A DNA stretch of 10,973 bases from Actinomycetota bacterium (GTDB taxonomy: Bacteria; Actinomycetota; Thermoleophilia; Solirubrobacterales; Thermoleophilaceae): contig VAXR01000094.1 of NCBI GenBank assembly GCA_005885165.1, forward strand, positions 1-10,973, given 5' to 3'. Positions within the stretch are counted from its first letter, which is position 1; each line of letters starts with the position of its first letter. This document shows, one piece after another, positions 1-7,953 of this stretch. Both the position numbers and the translations under genes were made by a program. The notes below the pieces were generated by a model. It was not told the DNA's origin and did no database searches. It saw only the letters and a program-made list of their open reading frames with translations.

Positions 1-105
1 ACGGGGCTCAGTCTAGTTGCTGATCTGGGTGCGGCACGCCCGCGTCCGCCAAGCATCAGAATGCCTCCGTCACGCGGTTCGGACAGGGGCACAGGGCGCA
101 CGCGC

Positions 106-113
106 GAAGGTGG
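106..113 (+). promoter_or_regulatory. Ribosome binding site of the GH3 gene
   Basis: The purine-rich stretch GAAGGTGG lies 8 nt before the ATG at 122-124. It is the only good Shine-Dalgarno-like match near the 5' end of the glycoside hydrolase gene. It decides the start in favour of ATG 122 even though that ATG is out of frame with the rest of the protein by one base. Positions 1-105 upstream hold no gene or convincing promoter that I can support; the frame used by the hydrolase has a TGA at 21-23. Confidence 0.5.
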
Positions 114-121
114 AAGCCGGC

Positions 122-2356
122 ATGCCGGCGGTGCTGGATTGCGCTGGTCGTGCTGTCCGTAGCCGCGGTATTCGCGATGCCGGCAGCGGCGAACGCCAAG
201 GGCCGCTGCGGCCACCACCCTTGGTGCAACACGGCGCTCTCTCCCACCGCCCGCGCCAAGCTGATGCTCGCCGCGATGTCCCAGTCCGACAAGGTCGGGA
301 TCCTCACCGGGCAGGCGGGACCCGACGTCGACCTGCCGCTGATCAACTGGACCGACGGCGCCGTCGGTGCGGGCGGGCTCGGCTCGGGCGCCAGCGGGGC
401 GACCGCTATGCCGGCCGCCACCGCTCTGGCAGCCAACTTCGACCGCTCGATGGCGTCGCGCTACGGCGCGACCGTGGGCGTGGAGGTGAGGCACCGGGGG
501 TTCGACGGCGACTTCGGCCCGACCGTGAACATCATGCGCAGCCCTCTCGGCGGCCGCACCTTCGAGGCGTACGGCGAGGACCCGTTCCTCGCCGGCCAGA
601 CCGCGGTGGCATGGATCAAGGGCTTCCAGCGGCAGGGCGTGATGGCGGACGTGAAGCACTTCGCCGCCAACAACCAGGAGGGGCAGGTCGGCCCTTCCCC
701 CATCTTCGGGGTCTACGGCGGCCGGCCGTTCGTCAACGTCCACGCCGACCAGCGGACGCTCCACGAGATCGAGCTCACCGCGTTCGAGGCCGCGATCAAG
801 CAGGGGCACAGCGCCACCACCATGTGCTCGTACAACCTCATCAACGGGACGTACGCGTGCGCGAACCCGTGGCTGCTCACGGGGACGCTGCGCAGGCAGT
901 GGGGCTTCCGCGGCTTCGTCGTCTCCGACGCCGCCGCCTGCCACGAGACCCGCAGAACCTCGAGGCGGGCCTGAACTTCGACATCGCCGACACGTGCTAC
1001 ACGGCGCCGGAGGTCAACGCCATGCTGGCGAGCGGCCAGGTGAGCCAGAAGACGCTCGACCAACGCGTCTTCGAGACCCTGCGGGAGCTGTTCGCGTTCG
1101 GCTTCTTCGACCGCCAGACCTACAAGAAGGACTCGGGACAGGACAACAAGGCGAAGGACAAGGCCGTCGCCGACCAGGCCGAGGAGCGGGGCGCCGTCCT
1201 CCTTCGCAACCGCGGGGTGATTCCGATCAGGCGCAAGAAGGTGCACTCGATCGCGGTGATCGGCCCGGCCGCGGACCACTACATCTTCGGCGGGGGCTCC
1301 TCGCAGGTCACCCCGTATTCGACGACGACGCTGCGCCAGGGGATCGAGGCGCGCGCCGCGAAGGCGGGGATCAAGACGTCCTACGACGACGGCTCGAACC
1401 GGCAGGGCGCCGCGGCCCTGGCGAAGCGGTCGGACCTCGCGATCGTCGTGGCCGCCGACACCGAATCGGAGGGTGTCGACAAGGCGTGCATGTCACTCAT
1501 CCCGCAGTGCACAGGCGGGCAGGCGACGCCGGCGCAGCCGCAGGGAACGCAGGCGGCGTTCGGGGACCAGGACGGGCTGATCGAGGCCGTCGCGGCGGCC
1601 AACCGGCGCACGGTAGTGGTCCTCGAGACCGGCGCGCCGGTGCTCACCCCGTGGCGCGACTCGATCGCCGGCCTCCTGGAGGCCTGGTACCCGGGCGAGG
1701 ACGGCGGCACGGCCGTCGCGCACGTGCTGTTCGGGGACGCCGACCCCGGCGGCCGCCTGCCGGTCACGTTCCCGCGTAACGCTGGCGACCCCCCCACGGC
1801 GAGCGGCGGCATGTCCCGCTACCCGGGCACCGTGAACCCCACCAGCAACTGCAACGCGGGGCCGTTCACGATCCCCTGCCCCTACTACCAGGAGACCTAC
1901 AGCGAGGGCGTGATGGTCGGCTACCGCTGGTACGACTCGCAGCACATCAAGCCGGCCTTCCCGTTCGGCTTCGGCCTCTCCTACACGAACTTCCGCTTTA
2001 GCCGGATCTCCTTGCGCCGGGGACCGGGGCGCGGGCACGCAACAGTTCGATTCACCTTGACGAACACCCGCTCCCGCACCGGTTGGGCCGTGCCGGAGGT
2101 CTTCGTCTCCCTCCCGTCGCGTCCCGGCCTCCCCGAGCCGCCGTGGCAGCTTCACGGCTTCGCAAAGCTCAGGCTGGCGCCCGGAAAGAGCCGGCGGCTG
2201 AGCATCCACCTCGTCCCGCGCGCCTTCTCCTACTGGTCGGACGCCGCGAACGGCTGGCGCATCGCCCGCGGCTGCGACCGCGTCGCAGTCGGCAACTCCT
2301 CGCGCAGCCTCCACCCGGCGGGCAGGGTCCCCCAAGGCGGCGCCCGCTGCGGCTAG
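122..2356 (+). pseudogene. Secreted GH3 beta-glucosidase-type glycoside hydrolase, frame-disrupted twice
   Basis: This would be an exported enzyme hydrolysing beta-linked glucosides or related glycans. Dropping one C at 125-126 joins ATG 122 to MRRCWIALVVLSVAAVF, a signal peptide with an Arg-Arg start, hydrophobic core and an ANA cleavage site (about 25 residues). The GH3 barrel follows: substrate-site TDG, GGRTFEAYGEDP, VKHFAANNQE (Lys at 654-656, His at 657-659) and nucleophile Asp in VVSD (927-929). Near 945-947 the frame slips by one base and continues as DPQNLEAGLNFD. The C-terminal domain has VLLRNRGVIPI, a likely acid/base Glu in TESEGVD (1469-1471) and LEAWYPGEDGG. A fibronectin-III-like domain follows FPFGFGLSYTNF and runs to the stop. 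Repaired length is about 744 residues, normal for three-domain GH3 enzymes. Without the upstream repair the first in-frame start is GTG 150, which removes the charged start of the signal. It may be a decaying gene or one with sequencing errors. Family is certain; exact substrate is not. Confidence 0.88.
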
Positions 2357-2363
2357 CCGGCGT

Positions 2364-3017
2364 CTAGGAGGTCGCCAGCCCGATCGGGCAGCTCACGCCG
2401 GTGCCGCCCAGGCCGCAGTAGCCGTTCGGGTTCTTGGCCAGGTACTGCTGGTGGTACGGCTCGGCGTAGTAGAAGTCGCCGGCCTGCGCGATCTCGGTCG
2501 AGATCTCCCCGTAGCCCGACTCGCGCAGCTTCTCCTGGAACATCGCGAGCGACGCCTCGACGGCCTCGCGCTGGCGGTCGTCGGCGTAGTAGACCGCCGA
2601 GCGGTACTGGGTCCCGACGTCGTTGCCCTGGCGCATCCCCTGCGTGGGGTCGTGCCCCTCCCAGAAGATCCGGAGCATCTCCTCGTAGCTCGTCTTCGAC
2701 GGGTCGAGGACCACGAGCACCGCCTCGGTGTGCCCGGTGCTGCCGGAGCACACCTCCTCGTAGGTGGGGTTCGGCGTGTAGCCGCCCGCGTATCCGACCG
2801 CGGTCGTCCAGACGCCCGGCGCCTGCCAGAAGATGCGCTCTGCGCCCCAGAAGCAGCCCAGCCCGAAGACGGCGGTCTCGAACCCGTCGGGGAACGGCGG
2901 CGTGAGCGGGTTGCCGAGCACCTCGTGCCGGTCGGGGACGGGGAACGGCCGCTGATCCCGCCCGCGCAGAGCGCGCTCGGGCTCGATCATCTTGGTCTTG
3001 TCGCCGAAGAGGAGCAT
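2364..3017 (-). CDS. msrA: Peptide-methionine (S)-S-oxide reductase MsrA
   Basis: MsrA reduces the S-epimer of methionine sulfoxide, free or in proteins, using thioredoxin-derived electrons. The 217-residue protein resembles the long E. coli type throughout: an N-terminal extension with PFPVPDRHEVLGN, then GLGCFWGAERIFWQ with catalytic Cys55, GYAGGYTPNPTYEEVCSGST, HDPTQGMRQGNDVGTQYRSA, and the tail NPNGYCGLGGTGVSCP. Cys201 and Cys210 are the likely recycling cysteines; in E. coli they are eight residues apart, here nine. ATG 3017 is the first possible start, because an in-frame TAA lies four codons upstream. There is no clear Shine-Dalgarno, but a TAACAT box ends 6 nt before the ATG, so a leaderless transcript is possible. 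The gene lies 62 nt downstream of lepA on the same strand and converges on the GH3 gene with 7 nt between stops. No msrB is visible. Identification is secure. Confidence 0.97.
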   Translation of the reverse strand: MLLFGDKTKMIEPERALRGRDQRPFPVPDRHEVLGNPLTPPFPDGFETAVFGLGCFWGAERIFWQAPGVWTTAVGYAGGYTPNPTYEEVCSGSTGHTEAVLVVLDPSKTSYEEMLRIFWEGHDPTQGMRQGNDVGTQYRSAVYYADDRQREAVEASLAMFQEKLRESGYGEISTEIAQAGDFYYAEPYHQQYLAKNPNGYCGLGGTGVSCPIGLATS

Positions 3018-3023
3018 CTCTGC

Positions 3024-3029
3024 ATGTTA
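3024..3029 (-). promoter_or_regulatory. Candidate -10 box of msrA (leaderless start)
   Basis: Read on the minus strand this is TAACAT, fitting the actinobacterial TANNNT pattern. It ends exactly 6 nt before the msrA ATG, which would place transcription start at or next to the A of the start codon. I see no convincing -35 hexamer. The box includes the in-frame TAA that closes the reading frame upstream of msrA. Confidence 0.4.
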
Positions 3030-3042
3030 GGTCCGCCCGGGT

Positions 3043-3071
3043 GCCGGTTTGTTACAGGCTCGGGGACCGGC
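3043..3071. repeat. Inverted repeat in the lepA-msrA gap
   Basis: GCCGGT (3043-3048) and ACCGGC (3066-3071) are perfect 6-base inverted arms around a 17-base spacer, just after the lepA stop in transcription order and upstream of the msrA -10 candidate. No T-run follows, so it is a poor intrinsic terminator. It could be a weak stem or a protein site, but arms this short occur by chance in GC-rich DNA. Confidence 0.25.
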
Positions 3072-3079
3072 GCGCCCGC

Positions 3080-4900
<1,821 letters not shown>

Positions 4901-4907
4901 GCTGACG

Positions 4908-4913
4908 ATCCTA
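4908..4913 (-). promoter_or_regulatory. lepA start signal: AGGA within TAGGAT
   Basis: On the minus strand TAGGAT lies 7 nt before the lepA GTG. The AGGA in it is a plausible Shine-Dalgarno at 8 nt for mRNA reading through from murJ. The same hexamer also fits TANNNT and sits where a -10 box for a leaderless lepA transcript would be. The sequence alone cannot separate these uses. Confidence 0.4.
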
Positions 4914-4929
4914 GGGCCGCGCTAGTCGT

Positions 4930-6591
4930 CTAGGCCGTGCCGATCGGGCCCGGCTCCGGCGAACGCTCCGTGAAGCGCCGCGCCAGCAGTGTGCGGATCT
5001 GCCGCGCCTCGGGCACGCGCAGGACCCAGACGAGGGCCGCGTAGACCGCGGTGCCGGCGCCGATCGCAAGCCCCACCGACACGCACTGTGCCCAGAGCGC
5101 GCGGCCGAGCTCGCGGTCGAGGCCCCACCAGATGCCGTAGGCCGCCGCGCACAGGGCGGCGGTGGCCACGAGCATCCGGGCCACCGCGTCGAGCGTCCGG
5201 CGGGCGTCGATCCCGCCCAACTGGCCGCGCAGGACGAGCGCCTGGCAGGTTGCCATCGCGACCGTCCCGGCCACCGTCCCCAGCACCACGCCGGTCACCC
5301 CGAGCGGCGAGTAGAGGGCGAGGGCGACGACCGCGTTGACCAGGAGGTTGGCGCCCGACAGCGCGGTGGTGAGCCACGGCCGCTGGAGGCTGAAGAAGGT
5401 CCGCGAGAGCAGCAGGCTCACGCCTTGGGCCGGCAGCGAGAACGCCCAGACCACCATCGCCTCGGACACCAGGCTCGTGGCGTGCGCCGTGAACTGGCCG
5501 CGCTGGTAGATGAGGCGCGTGATCGGCTCGGCCAGGATCGCCATGAACGCCGCCGACGGGATCAGCGTGAGGCAGATCTGCCGCATCCCGTTGGCCATCG
5601 TGTTGCGCAGGTCGGTGTACTCGCCGCGCGCGGCGAAGCGCGAAAGCGTTGGGAACAGGATCGTCGCGATCGCCACCGAGAAGATCCCCTGGGGCAGCAT
5701 GTAGATGCGGAACGCCTTGTCGATCGCCGCGGGCGCCTGGCTGTTCACCAGCGTTCCGAAGAATGAGTTGATGAGGAGGCTGAAGTTGATGAGCCCGAGC
5801 GCGATCGTCACGGGCAGCATCAGCTTGAGCACCCTCGTCACGTACGGGTTCCGCCAGTTGAACTCGAGCGTGAACCGCCCGCCCAGCCCGCGGAGCCACG
5901 GCAGCGGGAAGATCAGCTGCACGAGCGTTCCCCCTAGCACGCCCCAGGCGTACGCGTAGATGTGCTTGCCGGGGCTGTACAGGCCGGGGAGGACGGCGAG
6001 CCCGAGGATGATCACGCCGTTCCACAGCACCGGCGCGAACGCCGGGGCGCCGAAGCGCTCGAACGAGTTGAGCATCCCCACGAACACGCCCTGGACGGCC
6101 ATGATCAGGACGATCGGGAACATGATCCGCGAGAGCACGACGGTCAGGTGGCGGAGCGCGGATCCGAAGCCCGGCGCGGCGAGGTGCATCAGGAGCGGGG
6201 CAGCGAGCCAGTAGACGATCGTCAGGCCGCCGAGGATCAGGAAGATGAGCGAGACGAGGCCCGAGGCCACCTTGAACGCCTCGCGCTTCTTGCCCTTCTC
6301 GAGCAGCTCGGTGAAGACCGGGACGAAGGCGCCCTGCAGCGCGGCGTCGGCAAACAGCGCGCGGATCAGGTTTGGCACCTGGAATGCGATCGTGAAAGCC
6401 GACATCGGCCCCTTCACGCCGAACAGGCTCGCCGCGTAGATCTCCCGCGCGAGGCCCGCCACGCGCGAAACGCCGGTCGCAAACGCGAAGAACGCGGTGC
6501 TCAGGGCGAGCCGGCGGCTGCGGCGGCTTGGCGCCTCGGCGGTCGCGACCGGGGGCTCGGTCGTCCCCGAACTTCGCTCTTCGACCGCCAC
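4930..6591 (-). CDS. murJ: Lipid II flippase MurJ (MviN family)
   Basis: MurJ moves the peptidoglycan precursor lipid II across the cytoplasmic membrane. The 553-residue protein is a multi-pass MOP-superfamily protein; about 14 hydrophobic segments are expected, and long runs such as LVSLIFLILGGLTIVYWLAA are plain. Family signatures are SRVAGLAREIYAASLFG, FQVPNLIRALFADAALQGAF and FVPVFTELLEKGK. Arg43, Arg49 and Arg77 align with arginines important in E. coli MurJ (Arg18, Arg24, Arg52 by motif). A hydrophilic N-terminus of about 25 residues precedes the first membrane segment. The protein ends soon after the last one (RRFTERSPEPGPIGTA), so the pseudokinase tail of mycobacterial MviN is absent. 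The start is GTG 6591, with no Shine-Dalgarno; a TACTAT box ends 9 nt before it, suggesting a very short leader. It is divergent from rpsT and heads a murJ-lepA pair. Other MOP exporters are possible but the motifs favour MurJ. Confidence 0.95.
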   Translation of the reverse strand: MAVEERSSGTTEPPVATAEAPSRRSRRLALSTAFFAFATGVSRVAGLAREIYAASLFGVKGPMSAFTIAFQVPNLIRALFADAALQGAFVPVFTELLEKGKKREAFKVASGLVSLIFLILGGLTIVYWLAAPLLMHLAAPGFGSALRHLTVVLSRIMFPIVLIMAVQGVFVGMLNSFERFGAPAFAPVLWNGVIILGLAVLPGLYSPGKHIYAYAWGVLGGTLVQLIFPLPWLRGLGGRFTLEFNWRNPYVTRVLKLMLPVTIALGLINFSLLINSFFGTLVNSQAPAAIDKAFRIYMLPQGIFSVAIATILFPTLSRFAARGEYTDLRNTMANGMRQICLTLIPSAAFMAILAEPITRLIYQRGQFTAHATSLVSEAMVVWAFSLPAQGVSLLLSRTFFSLQRPWLTTALSGANLLVNAVVALALYSPLGVTGVVLGTVAGTVAMATCQALVLRGQLGGIDARRTLDAVARMLVATAALCAAAYGIWWGLDRELGRALWAQCVSVGLAIGAGTAVYAALVWVLRVPEARQIRTLLARRFTERSPEPGPIGTA

Positions 6592-6599
6592 CGGAGGGC

Positions 6600-6606
6600 T
6601 ATAGTA
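6600..6606. promoter_or_regulatory. Overlapping two-way -10 element for rpsT and murJ
   Basis: In the 62-bp divergent gap the only A/T-rich spot is TATAGTA at 6600-6606. On the plus strand TATAGT differs from TATAAT at one base and would start rpsT transcription near 6612. On the minus strand TACTAT (6606-6601) differs from TATAAT at two positions, fits TANNNT, and would start murJ transcription one or two bases before its GTG. No good -35 hexamer is seen on either side. If both are real, RNA polymerase can occupy only one direction at a time. Confidence 0.45.
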
Positions 6607-6612
6607 GGCGCC

Positions 6613-6642
6613 CGCCGCGAGCGGCCCGGCCGCGTCGCGGCG
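6613..6642 (+). promoter_or_regulatory. Strong hairpin in the rpsT 5' leader
   Basis: CGCCGCGA (6613-6620) pairs with TCGCGGCG (6635-6642). The stem continues inward with GCGGC (6621-6625) against GCCGC (6629-6633), leaving a three-base loop CCG and one bulged G at 6634. That is 13 G/C-rich pairs in a 30-base element. It starts at about the predicted rpsT transcription start and ends 11 nt before the ATG, so it would make up nearly the whole leader. S20 is known to repress its own synthesis in E. coli; a similar role here is inference. No T-run follows, so it is not a usual terminator. Confidence 0.5.
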
Positions 6643-6653
6643 CCTGTGTGTTC

Positions 6654-6914
6654 ATGGCGAACATCGCGTCACAAGAAAAGCGGATCAACCGGTCGCGCCG
6701 CGAGCGAGCCGAGAACCTCCGCTACACCTCGACCATCAAGACGTACTTCCGTAGGCTGTGCGCGGCGGTCGCCGACGGCGACAACGAGCGCGCCGAGACG
6801 GAGCACCGGGCGCTCATCTCGCAGATCGACCGCGCCGTGAAGCGCGGCGCGCTGCACCGCAACAACGCGGCGCGCAAGAAGTCGAGGGCCGCGCAGATCC
6901 GCGCCGGCGGCTAG
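6654..6914 (+). CDS. rpsT: 30S ribosomal protein S20
   Basis: S20 is a primary 16S rRNA-binding protein of the small subunit. The 86-residue product is very basic and begins MANIASQEKRINRSRRERAE, as in other S20 proteins. It then shows the long helical YTSTIKTYFRRLCAAVADGD and the conserved end IDRAVKRGALHRNNAARKKS. Length matches the family (E. coli has 87). The start is the ATG at 6654, chosen because the S20 N-terminus begins there; the open frame extends upstream without family similarity. No clear Shine-Dalgarno precedes it; the leader is mainly a hairpin ending at 6642. It is the only plus-strand gene in this block: divergent from murJ and convergent with holA, whose stop is 19 nt away. 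The lone opposite orientation between holA and lepA is also seen in Bacillus subtilis. Identification is secure. Confidence 0.98.
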   Translation: MANIASQEKRINRSRRERAENLRYTSTIKTYFRRLCAAVADGDNERAETEHRALISQIDRAVKRGALHRNNAARKKSRAAQIRAGG

Positions 6915-6928
6915 GCACCTAGGCCGCT
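6906..6928. terminator. Hairpin between convergent rpsT and holA
   Basis: GGCGGCTAG (6906-6914, ending in the rpsT stop) can pair with CTAGGCCGCT (6919-6928) around the loop GCAC, leaving one bulged G at 6923. This gives eight Watson-Crick pairs plus an outer G-T pair. Only a short T-poor tail (GTTCCTC) follows on the plus strand. The place, between two facing stops 19 nt apart, suits a two-way terminator, but the weak T-run keeps confidence moderate. Confidence 0.4.
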
Positions 6929-6933
6929 GTTCC

Positions 6934-7893
6934 TCAGCCCGCTGCCCGCGCGAGCGCGACGGTCACGCCGGTGTGCTCGTCGCTCAGCTCGCCGTTTCTG
7001 AGATCCACCTCGAGCTGGGCCATCACCGAGATCGCGCGAGCGAGCGCGGACCGGTCGGCCTTCTTCGCGGCCGTGATCGTCCGCTTGGCGACCCAGGGTG
7101 GCGACCCGAGCGCGGCCGCCGCATCCCGCTCCGACACGCCCGCCTCGAGCAGCTCGACGGCGCGGTTGACTTCGCGGAGCCGCCGCATCACCGGGTAGAG
7201 GAGACGCGACGGCGCCTCCCCGGTCCCCGTCGTGAGGCGTTCGGCGAGCCTGAGCGTGGCCTCGACGTCGCCCGCGACGACAGCATCCGCCACGTCGTAT
7301 GCCTGCCCGCCCGGCTCGCCGGTCACAACGCGCTCGACCTGCTCGGCGCTCAGCGTGGTCTCGGGGTGCGCCAGGATCGCCAGCTTCTCCACCTCGCGCG
7401 CGATCCGCTGCTGGCTCGTCCCCGCGCGCTCCACGAGCCGCTTCGCGGCCTCCTTGTCCAGGTGGAGTCCCTCCTCCTGCGCCCGCTCGGCCGCCCACTT
7501 GGGGAGCTCCCACGGCTTCGGGGGCTCGTATTCGCGCCGCTCGCCGCCGGCCTGCTCGACCGCCTTCGCGAGCCGTGCGGGGGGCTTCCCGCGGGCGATC
7601 AGCACGAGCACGGTGTCGGGCGGAGGGGCCGACAGCTCGCGCTCGAGCGGCTCGAGGTCGCCGGCCTTCCACGACTCCACGCCGTCGGCCATCACGAGGC
7701 GCATGCCGGTGCCGAAGGTCAGGGTGGCGAGCGCCGCCGCGACCGCATCCGGTCCCTCCGCGCGCGCGTCGATCGACTCGAGCCCGCCCGGTCCGTTCTC
7801 CTCCTCGGCCCGGCGCTTGACCCGCGCCCGCCAGGCGTCGATCTTGGCGTCGTCCTCCCCGGACACGAGATACACGGGCGCGAGCTCGGCCAC
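6934..7893 (-). CDS. holA: DNA polymerase III delta subunit (clamp loader)
   Basis: HolA is the delta subunit of the clamp loader; it opens the beta sliding clamp so that it can be placed on DNA. The 319-residue protein has the usual length. It starts MAELAPVYLVSGEDDAKIDA, the degenerate AAA+ opening of delta proteins without a functional ATP-binding loop. The middle has VLVLIARGKPPARLAKAVEQ and ERREYEPPKPWELPKW. Next is a helical lid, LVERAGTSQQRIAREVEKLA, and the C-terminal collar domain has YDVADAVVAGDVEATLRL, PSRLLYPVMRRLREV and AQLEVDLRNGE. GTG 7893 is the first possible start, since an in-frame TAG lies four codons upstream. There is no Shine-Dalgarno; TAGACT ends 6 nt before the start. 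It lies 60 nt downstream of comEC on the same strand, a common bacterial arrangement. Identification is strong from motifs and context. Confidence 0.94.
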   Translation of the reverse strand: MAELAPVYLVSGEDDAKIDAWRARVKRRAEEENGPGGLESIDARAEGPDAVAAALATLTFGTGMRLVMADGVESWKAGDLEPLERELSAPPPDTVLVLIARGKPPARLAKAVEQAGGERREYEPPKPWELPKWAAERAQEEGLHLDKEAAKRLVERAGTSQQRIAREVEKLAILAHPETTLSAEQVERVVTGEPGGQAYDVADAVVAGDVEATLRLAERLTTGTGEAPSRLLYPVMRRLREVNRAVELLEAGVSERDAAAALGSPPWVAKRTITAAKKADRSALARAISVMAQLEVDLRNGELSDEHTGVTVALARAAG

Positions 7894-7899
7894 GGCTGG

Positions 7900-7905
7900 A
7901 GTCTA
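7900..7905 (-). promoter_or_regulatory. Candidate -10 box of holA (leaderless start)
   Basis: On the minus strand this reads TAGACT, fitting TANNNT. It ends exactly 6 nt before the holA GTG, the same spacing as at msrA. Nothing resembling a Shine-Dalgarno lies between. It would give holA its own leaderless transcript in addition to any read-through from comEC. I see no good -35 hexamer. Confidence 0.35.
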
Positions 7906-7953
7906 GGTATGCGGTCGGCGGCCCAGTCTCGCGCCGGGCCTGCGCGCCCCGCC

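Noticed and set aside
17..940. Plus-strand open frame starting at TTG 17 and joining the C-terminal GH3 frame
   Set aside because: Its first 300 or so residues are Arg-rich noise, while the next frame over the same bases carries all GH3 barrel motifs. Only the part after about 947 is real protein.
921..950. Programmed -1 ribosomal frameshifting in the GH3 gene
   Set aside because: No X XXY YYZ slippery heptamer is present near 944, and secreted GH3 enzymes are not known to use frameshifting.
2350..2359. Palindrome CGGCTAGCCG at the GH3 stop as a terminator
   Set aside because: The loop would be only two bases and no T-run follows on either strand, so a hairpin is unlikely.
6528..6653. An upstream ATG that would extend rpsT by 42 residues
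   Set aside because: The extension overlaps the murJ start and the leader hairpin, and S20 proteins begin at MANI, matching ATG 6654.
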